A stretch of 64,000 nucleotides of DNA from JAKVAV01 sp047632755 (GTDB taxonomy: Bacteria; Bacteroidota; Bacteroidia; Flavobacteriales_D; Cryomorphaceae), in contig JBLIDT010000002.1 of assembly GCA_047632755.1 (NCBI GenBank), forward strand, positions 1-64,000, written 5' to 3'. Below are positions 8,291-15,883 of this stretch, piece after piece. Position numbers and translations under genes: made by a program. Position 1 is the first letter of the stretch. Every line of letters starts with the position of its first letter. The notes under the pieces are model-generated. The model had not been told where the DNA came from and did not search any database. It saw nothing but the letters and a program-made list of their open reading frames with translations.

Positions 8291-8316
8291 GCGAGAGTCC
8301 ACATGGACTTGTCGCC
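8290..8316. repeat. Imperfect inverted repeat after the Fic remnant
   Basis: GGCGA...GTCC ACAT GGAC...TCGCC can fold into a stem with a small internal loop. There is no T run on either strand, so it is not a standard terminator. It may be a scar of the deletion that truncated the Fic gene or a convergent-transcription hairpin; low certainty. Confidence 0.35.
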
Positions 8317-8340
8317 AGCATAAATCGAAAGAGGCAAAAA

Positions 8341-8676
8341 TTATTCACCCTCTTTCAACTTCGGGTTTTCAAGGTGTCTCGAATGATCTCTTCTGGTCTT
8401 TTTTTCGAAGTTTTTCTGAACGGCTTTTTCCAAATCTATGCCTGTTTGATTGGCCAGACACGTCAATACCCAGAGCACATCGGCCATCTCGTCGCCGAGG
8501 TCTTTATTCTTATCGCTTTCTTTCTCTGATTGCTCGCCGTAACGCCGGGAGATAATCCGTGCCAGTTCCCCCACTTCTTCAGTCAGAATAGCCATATTAG
8601 TAAGCTCATTGAAATAGCGAACCCCATACTCCTTTATCCAAGCATCGACTTGTTCTTGCAGCTCTTTAATCTCCAT
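8341..8676 (-). CDS. MazG-like nucleotide pyrophosphohydrolase
   Basis: 111 residues, a single MazG-type all-alpha domain. The metal-binding signature is visible as EEVGEL near residue 33 and DEMADVLW near residue 62, the E-E-x-x-E then E-x-x-D pattern that binds Mg2+. Members hydrolyse (d)NTPs to monophosphates, for example as house-cleaning dCTPases or dNTPases; the exact substrate cannot be told. The start codon abuts the dtd stop, so mazG-like, dtd and rsgA form one leftward operon. Confidence 0.88.
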   Translation of the reverse strand: MEIKELQEQVDAWIKEYGVRYFNELTNMAILTEEVGELARIISRRYGEQSEKESDKNKDLGDEMADVLWVLTCLANQTGIDLEKAVQKNFEKKTRRDHSRHLENPKLKEGE

Positions 8677-9128
8677 TAGTCTTTGTTTTTGGTATCGATA
8701 AGAATGGTCACAGGGCCATCGTTATCAATCAATACTTTCATGTCAGCACCGAAGACTCCCGACTCTACTTTGCCATCTACTTCTTTTTCTAACACTTTTA
8801 GAAAATGCTCATAAAGGGGAATGGCCAAGTCAGGTTTCGCAGCTCGAATGTAGGAGGGTCTAGTGCCTTTCTTGGTTTTCGCATGAAGCGTGAACTGGCT
8901 TATCGCCAAGACATCTCCGCCAACTTCATTTACCGATAGGTTCATCACTCCGTCCTGATCATTGAAAATTCTCAGCGCTGCTATTTTGGCTGCTAGCCAA
9001 TTGGCATCCTCTTCGGTATCTTCCTGCCCAACTCCAACCAGCACATTCAGACCCCGATCAATTTTCCCCACTGTCTTTCCCTCGATTTCTACCGTGGATT
9101 TTCGCACACGCTGAATGACTGCCTTCAT
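8676..9128 (-). CDS. dtd: D-aminoacyl-tRNA deacylase
   Basis: 150 residues, standard length. The two catalytic-site signatures of the DTD family are present: SQFTLHA near residue 77 and NDGPVTILIDT near the C-terminus. It removes D-amino acids and glycine mischarged on tRNA in the cytoplasm. It overlaps the rsgA stop by 4 nt (ATGA), indicating translational coupling. Confidence 0.96.
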   Translation of the reverse strand: MKAVIQRVRKSTVEIEGKTVGKIDRGLNVLVGVGQEDTEEDANWLAAKIAALRIFNDQDGVMNLSVNEVGGDVLAISQFTLHAKTKKGTRPSYIRAAKPDLAIPLYEHFLKVLEKEVDGKVESGVFGADMKVLIDNDGPVTILIDTKNKD

Positions 9129-10051
9129 GTTCGAAACGTCTGTTCATCGGTTTCTTGAAGCATATTCAGGTAACTGTTGTAGCGGGTTTGCGCGACTTCG
9201 CCTGTCTCCAAAGCGGCCTTCACTGCGCAGCTAGGCTCACTGTTGTGAATGCAGTTGTAAAATTTACAATCGGGCAAGAGTTCACGCATCTCTGGGAAAT
9301 ATCCTGCCAGCTCTTCCTTTTCGAAATGCACCAAACCGAAACCTCGTATACCTGGCGTATCGACGATGTACCCCCCAAAACTGAGGTGATGCATCTGTGC
9401 AAAGGTGGTGGTATGCTTTCCCATTTGATGAAAATCAGAAATCTCACCCACTTTTACATTGAGGTTAGGATCAATTGAATTTACCAATCGAGATTTCCCA
9501 ACTCCCGAATGCCCTGTAAGCATAACCGTTTTGTTTTCGAGTAAACTCTTCAACTCCTCAAGCCCTTGGCCAGCTTCAGCGGAAGTGATCAAGGTTTGGT
9601 ATCCCAAATTAGAATAGACCTTTAAAAATTGATTTGCCATTTCAAGCTCCTCTTGATCGAGTAGATCTGCCTTATTGATAACGACCGCAACGGGAATGTG
9701 GTAGGCCTCGGCCGCAACACAAAATCGATCGATAAACGTGGGAAAGGTAGTCGGGTTCTTTAGTGTCACGACGATTGCAGCCAAATCCAAGTTGGCCGCG
9801 ATAATATGACTCTGCTTAGACAGGTTGACCGATTTGCGGACGATATAATTCTTCCGCTTGTGAATATTGACAATGGCATAGCTATCAACCTCGCCATCGT
9901 AATCGACAATATCGCCAACTGCAACGGGGTTTGTAGAGCGGATTCCTTTCATCCGCAGCCTCCCTCTTACGCGACAATCTATAATCTCTCCACCCGTTGT
10001 TTCAACGGTATACCAGCTCCCTGTACTTTTTATTACTCGCCCTTCCTGCAT
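9125..10051 (-). CDS. rsgA: Ribosome small subunit-dependent GTPase A
   Basis: 308 residues from ATG 10051 (MQEGRVIKSTGSWYTVE). The longer GTG start at 10102 would leave 2 nt to the divergent gldA start and adds non-family sequence. An OB-fold N-terminus is followed by the circularly permuted GTPase (NKAD for G4 comes before GHSGVGKS for G1 and DTPG for G3) and a C-terminal zinc knuckle (C-x5-C-x-H-x5-C type, FYNCIHNSEPSC). It acts in late 30S maturation. Confidence 0.95.
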   Translation of the reverse strand: MQEGRVIKSTGSWYTVETTGGEIIDCRVRGRLRMKGIRSTNPVAVGDIVDYDGEVDSYAIVNIHKRKNYIVRKSVNLSKQSHIIAANLDLAAIVVTLKNPTTFPTFIDRFCVAAEAYHIPVAVVINKADLLDQEELEMANQFLKVYSNLGYQTLITSAEAGQGLEELKSLLENKTVMLTGHSGVGKSRLVNSIDPNLNVKVGEISDFHQMGKHTTTFAQMHHLSFGGYIVDTPGIRGFGLVHFEKEELAGYFPEMRELLPDCKFYNCIHNSEPSCAVKAALETGEVAQTRYNSYLNMLQETDEQTFRT

Positions 10052-10104
10052 TGAGGAAGCTAAAGTAGCATAGATCACAGAAAGTTGTATAATTTCGTCC
10101 ACCT

Positions 10105-11007
10105 ATGTCGATCAAAGTCGAAAATATTTCAAAATATTACGGTAGTCAAGCGGCCCTAAAAGGTGTTTCTTTCGAGGTAAAGAAGGGAGAAGTAGTTGGA
10201 TTCTTAGGACCAAACGGTGCAGGAAAATCTACCATGATGAAAATCATTACCTCCTATGTTCCTGCAGATGAAGGTAGCGTGAGTGTCTCGGGATTTGACG
10301 TGAATGAAAAACCCATCGACGTCAGAAAAAGAGTGGGATATCTTCCTGAGAGCAATCCTCTTTACCCTGAAATGTATATCCGTGAATACCTCTCTTTTGT
10401 GGGAGGAATGTATGGATTGAAGAATAAGAAGCAGCGAATAGAAGAAATGATCGAAGCGGTGGGTCTGACCCCAGAGAGTCACAAAAAGATTGGTGAGCTT
10501 TCGAAAGGATACAAGCAAAGAGTCGGTTTGGCTCAAGCGATGCTGCACGATCCAGAGGTTCTGATTTTAGATGAGCCGACTTCCGGGCTCGACCCCAATC
10601 AATTGGAAGACATACGCTCTTTGATCAAAAAAATCGGAAAAGAAAAATCGGTTCTTCTCAGCACCCACATCATGCAAGAAGTAGAAGCCATCTGCGATCG
10701 AGTGATCATTATCAAAAAAGGTGAGATTGTAGCGGACGATAGCATGAGCCATTTGAAAGAAGAGGCAATCTCAGAAGTAGTATTTTTTCATGTAAATGGT
10801 AAATTGAACACCGAACTAATTCGGGCCATCTCTGGGGTAACAAAAGTGAAAAGTGTAGGCTCAGGCCAATACCTAGTTTCTGCAGAAAAGGGCAGCGGGC
10901 TGACTGGAGAACTTTCAAAATTAGCTGGTCGCGAAGGTCTCGATATCGAAGAATTGCGAAAGGAGGAGCGTCGATTGGAGGACGTTTTCAAGTCATTGAC
11001 CAAATAA
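10105..11007 (+). CDS. gldA: Gliding-associated ABC transporter ATPase GldA
   Basis: 300 residues. Walker A GPNGAGKS is at about residues 35-42, the signature LSKGYKQR and Walker B VLILDEPTSGLDP follow, and there is a C-terminal ~80-residue accessory region. Overall sequence and length fit GldA, the ATPase partner of the membrane proteins GldF and GldG. gldF and gldG are not in the window; after gldA comes the metK leader region. The GldA-FG transporter is required for gliding in Flavobacterium johnsoniae, but homologues also occur in non-gliding Bacteroidota. An unspecialised ABC-2 exporter ATPase is the alternative. Confidence 0.82.
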   Translation: MSIKVENISKYYGSQAALKGVSFEVKKGEVVGFLGPNGAGKSTMMKIITSYVPADEGSVSVSGFDVNEKPIDVRKRVGYLPESNPLYPEMYIREYLSFVGGMYGLKNKKQRIEEMIEAVGLTPESHKKIGELSKGYKQRVGLAQAMLHDPEVLILDEPTSGLDPNQLEDIRSLIKKIGKEKSVLLSTHIMQEVEAICDRVIIIKKGEIVADDSMSHLKEEAISEVVFFHVNGKLNTELIRAISGVTKVKSVGSGQYLVSAEKGSGLTGELSKLAGREGLDIEELRKEERRLEDVFKSLTK

Positions 11008-11012
11008 TGTCT

Positions 11013-11291
11013 GTCTATAGAGTCCATTATCTACGTTCCACTTGATTTAAAAACAGTCATTGACAAGAGTCACCTCCTTTATTTTTAAACCTACGCGCGC
11101 CTTGCTAATGAACCCTCTAATTCAGCCATTTGAGTGTGTTTACAGACTCTAAAAAGTGGCTATCCATGGAGGCCAACATCTTCGTTAACCCATGCCTTCG
11201 GCTTGATCTTCAGACTTGATATAGAGACTTGTTTTGGCAAGTCGGCTGCCGACCTTTCTAGCACAGACTATCGACTCTATGGACAAAGTCC
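11013..11291. repeat. Non-coding repeat blocks upstream of metK
   Basis: This gene-free stretch holds at least four blocks that recur, diverged, downstream of metK: A (11013-11037, GTCTATAGAGTCCATTAT), C (11070-11128, CTCCTTTATTTTTAAAC), B (11196-11236, CTTCGGCTTGATCTTCAGA) and E (11271-11291, TCGACTCTATGGACAA). Block order differs between the two sides. GACT/AGTC words are frequent, and GTCGGC-TG-CCGAC around 11241-11253 can form a hairpin. No open reading frame with family similarity is seen on either strand. Confidence 0.6.
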
Positions 11292-11321
11292 AAGTAAAGT
11301 TTTTCAACGTCTCTTTTTTCC

Positions 11322-11329
11322 TATTTTTG
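11322..11329 (+). promoter_or_regulatory. Promoter -7 element for the metK leader
   Basis: TATTTTTG matches TAnnTTTG exactly. The -33 region at the expected spacing is only a T run (11300-11304), so the promoter is partial. Transcription would start at about 11334-11336, exactly at the 5' end of the SAM-II aptamer. Confidence 0.5.
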
Positions 11330-11334
11330 TCCTC

Positions 11335-11399
11335 TCGTGGAAAGATTTGGCCTATTGCAACCACTGTAAAAAATGCTAAAAATGCGTTTTCTATAGGCC
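11335..11399 (+). promoter_or_regulatory. SAM-II riboswitch upstream of metK
   Basis: The sequence has the SAM-II layout. P1 is GTGG (11337-11340) paired with CCAC (11361-11364). The P1 loop contains GATTTGGCCTATTGCAA, matching the conserved GATTT..GGCC..TTGCA core. A following A-rich strand contains GCTAAAAA (11375-11382). The pseudoknot P2 is a perfect 7-bp match between GGCCTAT (11349-11355) and ATAGGCC (11393-11399). SAM-II senses S-adenosylmethionine, which is the product of the metK enzyme 39 nt downstream, so feedback repression is expected. The SAM-I core (long four-way junction) is absent. Confidence 0.87.
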
Positions 11400-11438
11400 T
11401 GCTTTATCGAGGCGATTAAAAACAATTAAAAAAATTTC

Positions 11439-12737
11439 ATGCCTTACTCCTTCACTTCCGAGTCGGTGTCAGAAGGACACCCGGATAAAATTGCCGATCA
11501 GATTTCTGATTCTATTTTGGATAACTTCCTTGCTTTTGACCCAACATCAAAAGTTGCTTGCGAAACGTTGGTTACTACTGGCCAGGTAGTTATTGCTGGC
11601 GAGGTGCGATCAGATACGTATCTGGACATTCAGAACATAGCCAGAGATGTGATCACGCGCATTGGTTACACCAAAAGCGAATACATGTTCGAGGCAAATA
11701 GCTGTGGAGTATTGAGTGCCCTTCATGAGCAATCTCCCGACATATACCAGGGAGTAGATCGAGGAAATCCCGAAGAGCAAGGTGCAGGTGACCAAGGGAT
11801 GATGTTCGGCTATGCAACGAACGAGACCGATAACTACATGCCATTGGCACTAGACTTGTCTCACCGTATTTTGCGGGTTCTTGCCGAGCTGAGAAGAGAA
11901 GAAAAGGAAATTCCTTACTTGCGTCCTGACGCAAAATCGCAGGTGACAATCGAGTACAATGATGATCACCAACCTCAGAAGATAATGTCCATCGTGGTTT
12001 CTACCCAACACGATGAATTCGTAATGCCTGAGTCTAATGATCACGCTACGAAGAAGAAAGCTGAAGCCGAGATGTGCGACCGAATTCGCAAGGATTTGAT
12101 CACCATTCTTATCCCACGCGTCAAAGCGCAGCTCCCTCAGCATATTCAAGATCTATTCACAGAAGATATCGTTTACCACATCAACCCTACGGGCAAATTC
12201 GTGATCGGCGGGCCGCACGGTGACGCTGGTTTGACAGGAAGAAAAATCATCGTTGATACCTATGGTGGCAAGGGTGCACACGGTGGTGGAGCTTTTAGTG
12301 GAAAAGATCCTAGTAAAGTAGACCGTTCTGGAGCTTATGCAGCTAGGCACATTGCCAAAAACCTGGTAGCTGCAGGAGTATCTGATCAAGCTTTGGTTCA
12401 GGTTTCTTATGCGATTGGTGTCGTTGAACCTACAGGAGTTTTCATCGATACTTATGGAAAGTCAAAAGTGAAAATGACTGACGGTGAAATTGCCAAGAAG
12501 GTAAGCGAGCTATTCGACTTGCGTCCTGGAATGATAGAGCGTGACCTTAAGTTGCGTTTCCCTATCTACGGCGAATCTGCAGCTTATGGCCACATGGGGC
12601 GCACGCCTGAAATAGTTAAAAAGACTTTCACCCGTTCAAATGGAAATGGAATCATCTCCAAAGAGCTAGAAGTTGAACTTTTCACTTGGGAGAAACTCGA
12701 CCGCGTGGATGATATCAAAAAGGCCTTCGGACTCTAA
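11439..12737 (+). CDS. metK: S-adenosylmethionine synthetase
   Basis: 432 residues, within the usual range (slightly long, as in Bacteroidota). Signatures GHPDKIADQISD near the N-terminus, GAGDQGMMFGYATNE near residue 110 and GGPHGDAGLTGRKIIVDTYGG near residue 260 are all present. It makes SAM from methionine and ATP in the cytoplasm. It is monocistronic, preceded by a SAM-II riboswitch and flanked by repeat-rich intergenic DNA; no clear terminator hairpin with a T run is seen after it. Confidence 0.98.
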   Translation: MPYSFTSESVSEGHPDKIADQISDSILDNFLAFDPTSKVACETLVTTGQVVIAGEVRSDTYLDIQNIARDVITRIGYTKSEYMFEANSCGVLSALHEQSPDIYQGVDRGNPEEQGAGDQGMMFGYATNETDNYMPLALDLSHRILRVLAELRREEKEIPYLRPDAKSQVTIEYNDDHQPQKIMSIVVSTQHDEFVMPESNDHATKKKAEAEMCDRIRKDLITILIPRVKAQLPQHIQDLFTEDIVYHINPTGKFVIGGPHGDAGLTGRKIIVDTYGGKGAHGGGAFSGKDPSKVDRSGAYAARHIAKNLVAAGVSDQALVQVSYAIGVVEPTGVFIDTYGKSKVKMTDGEIAKKVSELFDLRPGMIERDLKLRFPIYGESAAYGHMGRTPEIVKKTFTRSNGNGIISKELEVELFTWEKLDRVDDIKKAFGL

Positions 12738-12746
12738 TTAGAGTAC

Positions 12747-13043
12747 GTCTATGGAGTCCAATATATGCGTTATGCTTGCCCTGAAAACAATCATCCGCCT
12801 AAGGAGGACTCCTTAATTCAGGGCTGCGCAAGCCTTAATCTCGAAATCCCAAGCCAAAACACTCGACTCTATTGACAAGCTCTAATTAATATCTGCCCAG
12901 ACTTCGCTATCTTCCTTCAGCTTGATCTTAAAATTTGATCTAGGGACTTGTTTTATGACTTTCCAGTAATCCGCCAAACTGCGGGACTCCTTGATTTTTA
13001 AAACTTCGTGCGTGTTGCCATAGAACTTTCTAGTTCAGACTAT
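12747..13043. repeat. Non-coding repeat blocks downstream of metK
   Basis: Gene-free stretch carrying diverged copies of the blocks seen upstream of metK: A' (12747-12772, GTCTATGGAGTCCAATAT), E' (12861-12882, TCGACTCTATTGACAA), B' (12915-12955, CTTCAGCTTGATCTTAAAA) and C' (12985-13043, CTCCTTGATTTTTAAAAC). CCGCCTAAGGAGG near 12814 is a short imperfect palindrome. No coding signal on either strand. Confidence 0.6.
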
Positions 13044-13065
13044 AGACTAGAAGAGCAGAAACCGA

Positions 13066-14370
13066 TTATTTCTTTCTAAAGAAGATCATTATGGGGATAC
13101 CTTCCAGATTGAAGTTATCTCTAAATTGATTCTCTAAAAACCTGCGATAGGGCTCCTTAATATACTGGGGGAGATTGCAGTAGAAAGCAAAGCATACCTT
13201 ACTGGTAGGCAATTGCATCACGTATTTTATATGTAAGAATTTCCCTTTGTAGGTTGGCGGCTGTCTATGCTCAAAAATGGGCTGAAAAACCTCATTGAGT
13301 CTAGAGGTGGGGATACGTGTTTTCAGTCGGTTGTAGACGCTTAAAGCCTCTTCAATAGCCTTGTGAATTCGTTGCTTTGTAAGAGCAGACGTAAACACGA
13401 TAGGCACATCGCTAAATGGAGCAATTCGCTCGCGAATTTTGTCTTCGTATACTTTGGTCGAATTCGTATCCTTTTCAACCAGATCCCACTTATTCACTAA
13501 AATCACCAAGCCCTTTCCATTCTTCTCAATCATACTGAAGATGTTGAGGTCTTGTTTCTGAATTCCTTCAGTGGCGTCGATGATCAGGATACAAACGTCG
13601 CTGCTTTCAATGCTTCGCACCGAACGCAATACGGAATAGAACTCAATGTCCTCATGGACTTTACTTCGCTTTCTTATTCCCGCTGTATCTACTAAATTAA
13701 AATCGAAACCATAGGCATTGTAGCGCGTGAAAACAGAATCTCGCGTGGTGCCTGCCTGGTCAGTCACAATGTTCCTTTCCTTTCCGAGAAGTGCGTTGAT
13801 GAACGATGACTTGCCCACATTCGGTTTTCCGACAACAGAAATCTTTGGGATTTCATCATCTGGTTCTTGAACTTTTTCAGGGAAAGTGGCCACCAAAGCA
13901 TCAAGAAGATCACCCGTTCCACCGCCATTTGAGGAGGAGATACAATAAACTTCGCCCAATCCGTAAGAGTAAAATTCCGAGGCTAGGACGATGCGATCAT
14001 TGGTATCAACCTTGTTGGCAACTGTGAGAATGGGCTTATCTGATTTTCTCAGTAAAGCGGCAATCGCCTCATCATGATCAGTTACTCCAGTGGTAACATC
14101 GTTCAAGAAGATGATGGAATTGCATTCATCTATGGCTAGTTCTACCTGCTTTTTAATCTCTTCTTCAAAGACATCCTCGCTATTGATGGTATAACCTCCA
14201 GTATCAATCACGGAAAATTCCCAGCCAGTCCACTCGGCTTTCCCGTAGTGACGATCTCGGGTCACCCCGCTGGTAGGATCAACTACCGCGTCTCTGCTCT
14301 CGGTTAAGCGATTAAAAAGAGTGGATTTACCCACATTGGGTCTTCCTACTATTGCAACAATGTTGGGCAT
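13066..14370 (-). CDS. der: Ribosome biogenesis GTPase Der (EngA)
   Basis: 434 residues. Two tandem GTPase domains are visible: GRPNVGKS at residues 8-15 with DTGG and NKVD, and GKPNVGKS at about 181-188 with DTAG and NKWD, followed by the C-terminal KH-like domain. Der acts in 50S assembly. The stop of era lies 2 nt upstream of its start, so era and der form a two-gene GTPase operon. Confidence 0.98.
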   Translation of the reverse strand: MPNIVAIVGRPNVGKSTLFNRLTESRDAVVDPTSGVTRDRHYGKAEWTGWEFSVIDTGGYTINSEDVFEEEIKKQVELAIDECNSIIFLNDVTTGVTDHDEAIAALLRKSDKPILTVANKVDTNDRIVLASEFYSYGLGEVYCISSSNGGGTGDLLDALVATFPEKVQEPDDEIPKISVVGKPNVGKSSFINALLGKERNIVTDQAGTTRDSVFTRYNAYGFDFNLVDTAGIRKRSKVHEDIEFYSVLRSVRSIESSDVCILIIDATEGIQKQDLNIFSMIEKNGKGLVILVNKWDLVEKDTNSTKVYEDKIRERIAPFSDVPIVFTSALTKQRIHKAIEEALSVYNRLKTRIPTSRLNEVFQPIFEHRQPPTYKGKFLHIKYVMQLPTSKVCFAFYCNLPQYIKEPYRRFLENQFRDNFNLEGIPIMIFFRKK

Positions 14371-14372
14371 AT

Positions 14373-15254
14373 TTATGCTTTGTATCCGTAATTTTTCAAT
14401 TTGCTTTCTTTATTTCTCCAGTCTTCGTCCACTTTTACATAAAGTTGAAGAAAGACTTTCTTATCGAGAAACTTTTCTAAATCCTTTCGAGCCTCTGTTC
14501 CAACGCGCTTTAGTCCAGCACCTTTGTGGCCTATTAGGATCCCTTTTTGACTTTTCCTCATCACATAGATAATGGCTGAAATCTTGACGATGGTCTCTTC
14601 GTCTTTGTATTCCTCCACTTGTATTTCTACGGAATAGGGAATTTCTTTTTTGTAGTGAGTTAAAATTTTCTCGCGGATTCTTTCTTCTACAAAAAAGCGC
14701 ATTGGACGGTCAGTCAGAGCATCCTTATCATAATATGGAGGAGATTCTGGAATCAGCTCTTTAATTCTTCTTTCTAAAACATCCACACCGAAATTGCGCA
14801 GCGCAGAAATAGGAATGACTTCTTTCAATCCAAACTTTTCCTTTAAGGCGTCAGACATCTCTTCAACCTTGGTCTGATCAGAAAGATCAATTTTATTGAG
14901 TACCCCTATAATAGGAACATCAAGCTCTTTCAAAGGCTTTTCGAGCCCGAAGAAATCGGCATTCTTGTCGTAAATATCTACAAGAAGTAACAGTACATCA
15001 GCATCTGAGATTGCTTCCTTTACGAAAGACATCATACTGCTCTGCAATGGATACTTCGGTTCTAGGATACCTGGCGTATCACTGTATACAATTTGATACT
15101 CCTCAGTATTGACAATTCCTGTGATCCGATGTCTGGTCGTTTGGACCTTGCGATTGATTATAGAGATGTGCTCTCCTACCAACTGATTCATCAGCGTCGA
15201 CTTGCCTGCATTGGGTCTACCGATAATGTTGACAAAACCCGCTTTATGCTTCAT
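14373..15254 (-). CDS. era: GTPase Era
   Basis: 293 residues from ATG 15254 (MKHKAGFVNIIGRPNAGKS). An upstream in-frame start at 15320 would add a hydrophobic 22-residue segment not found in the family and would run through the divergent tRNA promoter. G1 GRPNAGKS is at residues 12-19, DTPG and NKID follow, and the C-terminal KH domain shows GHKGAGLKRVGTEARKDLE. Era binds 16S rRNA and assists 30S assembly. Confidence 0.97.
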   Translation of the reverse strand: MKHKAGFVNIIGRPNAGKSTLMNQLVGEHISIINRKVQTTRHRITGIVNTEEYQIVYSDTPGILEPKYPLQSSMMSFVKEAISDADVLLLLVDIYDKNADFFGLEKPLKELDVPIIGVLNKIDLSDQTKVEEMSDALKEKFGLKEVIPISALRNFGVDVLERRIKELIPESPPYYDKDALTDRPMRFFVEERIREKILTHYKKEIPYSVEIQVEEYKDEETIVKISAIIYVMRKSQKGILIGHKGAGLKRVGTEARKDLEKFLDKKVFLQLYVKVDEDWRNKESKLKNYGYKA

Positions 15255-15264
15255 GGAAAATAAA

Positions 15265-15296
15265 TTTTGCCAACAAAGAAACAAAATATATATTTG
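15265..15296 (+). promoter_or_regulatory. Promoter of the initiator tRNA gene
   Basis: TTTTG (15265-15269), 19 bp, then TATATTTG (15289-15296) matches the Bacteroidota consensus. It sits between the divergent era start and the tRNA, giving a leader of about 70 nt. Confidence 0.72.
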
Positions 15297-15371
15297 CACC
15301 CCGTTAAAGAAAGAGATCAATTATCGAATTGGCTCACAACGGAAAGTAAAGACCAAATTAACCCAAGATAT

Positions 15372-15444
<73 letters not shown>

Positions 15445-15450
15445 CTAAGA

Positions 15451-15480
15451 AAAAGCCGATCAAATTGATCGGCTTTTTCT
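15451..15480 (+). terminator. Terminator of tRNA-fMet
   Basis: Long perfect stem AAAAGCCGATCA (15451-15462) / TGATCGGCTTTT (15466-15477) with a 3-nt loop and a T run. Confidence 0.88.
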
Positions 15481-15495
15481 ATTTTTAGAAATATA

Positions 15496-15749
15496 TATTG
15501 TGTTTACGTTTTATACTCACCAAAACACGACCGAATTTATATCGGTGAGACTTCAAATCTAATTGAACGTGTCAATTCGCATAATTAACTTGAGAAAAAA
15601 GGATCTACATTAAGTCACAGGCCTTGGATTGTTGCTTACGTAGACCTCTTCGAAACTCGTTCGGAGGCCCTAAAGAGAGAGAGAAATCACTTAAGCAAGG
15701 ACAAGGCAGAAAGTGAATCAAAGAAAAAGTGCTACCCGAATATTTGTGA
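15496..15749 (+). pseudogene. Decayed GIY-YIG endonuclease gene
   Basis: Translation gives VYVLYSPKHDRIYIGETSNL, then IERVNSHN, a TAA stop, GSTLSHRPWIVAYVDLFET and RSEALKRE, the signature of small GIY-YIG (UPF0213-type) nucleases. Two bases gained in an AG run near 15675-15686 shift the frame; in the new frame it continues KSLKQGQGRK, then TGA in place of the expected Trp codon, then IKEKVLPEYL and a normal stop at 15747-15749. There are therefore at least three inactivating changes. No clear start codon remains. It lies between the tRNA-fMet terminator and a copy of the tRNA 3' end, which suggests a former mobile element. Confidence 0.82.
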
Positions 15750-15757
15750 GGGCTTAT

Positions 15758-15774
15758 GTCCGCCTGAGGCGGAC
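15758..15774. repeat. Perfect hairpin next to the tRNA-end copy
   Basis: GTCCGCC-TGA-GGCGGAC forms a 7-bp stem with a 3-nt loop directly before the 26-bp tRNA-end duplicate. No T run follows. Its position at the element boundary suggests a recognition or end structure, not a terminator. Confidence 0.6.
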
Positions 15775-15799
15775 GTCAGTTCGAGTCTGGCCCCCGCTA
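15774..15799 (+). repeat. 26-bp direct duplicate of the tRNA-fMet 3' end
   Basis: Identical to 15419-15444, i.e. the last base of the variable loop, T arm, acceptor 3' strand and discriminator of tRNA-fMet. The next bases are also related (TAAGAAA ... CGGCTTTTTCTATTTT in both places). It cannot form a tRNA itself because the 5' part is missing. The layout resembles attL/attR of an element integrated into a tRNA 3' end. Confidence 0.85.
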
Positions 15800-15808
15800 G
15801 TAAGAAAT

Positions 15809-15833
15809 CCGTTCAGAAATGAGCGGCTTTTTC
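15809..15833 (+). terminator. Second terminator, at the end of the GIY-YIG element
   Basis: CCGTTCA (15809-15815), GAAA loop, TGAGCGG (15820-15826) with one G-T pair, then CTTTTT. It has the same relation to the tRNA-end duplicate as the first terminator has to the tRNA. Confidence 0.7.
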
Positions 15834-15883
15834 TATTTTCAATAATAATGTGGTTTTGGTAGGATTGAAATCTTTCCGTTTCG

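Noticed and set aside
11335..11399. SAM-I or SAM/SAH riboswitch upstream of metK
   Set aside because: The long SAM-I junction core and the short SAM/SAH pattern are absent; pseudoknot and loop words fit SAM-II.
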